From assembly GCA_013397845.1 (NCBI GenBank), contig VZTG01010083.1:551980-615979 (forward strand): a stretch of DNA of 64,000 nt, written 5' to 3'. This document shows positions 63,945-64,000 of the stretch, piece by piece (positions within the stretch are counted from its first letter, which is position 1; each line of letters begins with the position of its first letter). The translations under genes were made by a program, and so were the position numbers. The notes below the pieces were generated by a model. The model ran no database searches and was not told the DNA's origin. It saw only the letters and a list, made by a program, of their open reading frames with translations. The stretch is from Melanocharis versteri. Lineage: Eukaryota > Chordata > Aves > Passeriformes > Melanocharitidae.

Positions 63945-64000
63945 TGATTATTGGGGTTGGAACTAGATGTTTAGGGTCAGCTCCAAACCATTCTCTGATT
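63945..64000 (+). mobile_element. CR1 LINE tail, runs off the window
   Basis: GGGGTTGGAACTAGATG and CTCCAAACCATTCTCTGATT match a CR1 3' end, cut by the window boundary. Confidence 0.75.

Larger units (their letters stand above)
59781..64000. other. Region upstream of MEAK7, no gene recognised
   Basis: Apparently intergenic. It contains CR1 tails at 60690-60855, about 61188-61222 and at the window end. Open frames on both strands are short and without domain similarity I recognise. Confidence 0.5.

Noticed and set aside
1..64000. tRNA, rRNA or microRNA genes
   Set aside because: No cloverleaf with A/B boxes or known conserved RNA was recognised by eye; this does not exclude small RNAs.

Overview
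This is a vertebrate nuclear segment, almost certainly from a bird. Three multi-exon genes have clean GT-AG (one GC-AG) splice sites. The interspersed repeats are dominated by short 3' ends of CR1 LINEs with the typical (ATTCTGTG)-like tail, plus LTR-like elements, and the introns are compact and full of GC-rich minisatellites. The gene order WFDC1 - ATP2C2 - MEAK7 (TLDC1) matches human 16q24.1. A passerine is likely from the look of the repeats, but I cannot prove the species.

Layout. Positions 1-6129 are intron 1 of WFDC1; its signal-peptide exon lies upstream of the window. Positions 6130-11679 (+) hold five WFDC1 coding exons that encode the secreted WAP-domain protein ps20. Positions 11680-20413 hold the probable spliced WFDC1 3'UTR, an LTR-like element, a 52-bp tandem repeat, a perfect 29-bp inverted repeat and the CpG-rich ATP2C2 promoter. 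Positions 20414-46091 (+) hold all 27 coding exons of ATP2C2 (SPCA2, the secretory-pathway Ca2+/Mn2+ P-type ATPase). They join in frame to 943 codons with every catalytic motif intact. Positions 49395-57473 (-) hold seven coding exons of MEAK7, a TLDc-domain mTOR-associated protein, joining to 474 codons. ATP2C2 and MEAK7 are convergent. The MEAK7 promoter region coincides with a 445-base assembly gap (58825-59269) next to a (CAGCT)n tract. Positions 59270-64000 are upstream, apparently intergenic sequence on the side where COTL1 lies in human.

The three genes do not form a pathway: a secreted inhibitor-like protein, a Golgi/secretory-pathway ion pump and a lysosome/mTOR adaptor simply share a conserved neighbourhood. 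I found no undescribed system. The most unusual features are structural. ATP2C2 intron 4 is almost entirely a 29-bp minisatellite whose units each repeat the exon-4 splice donor, within an open frame. A perfect hairpin lies upstream of ATP2C2. MEAK7 has a probable GC-AG intron. A palindromic polyadenylation element lies between the convergent genes. All exon joins were read by eye, supported by phase consistency and by similarity to the known families; no alignment was run.
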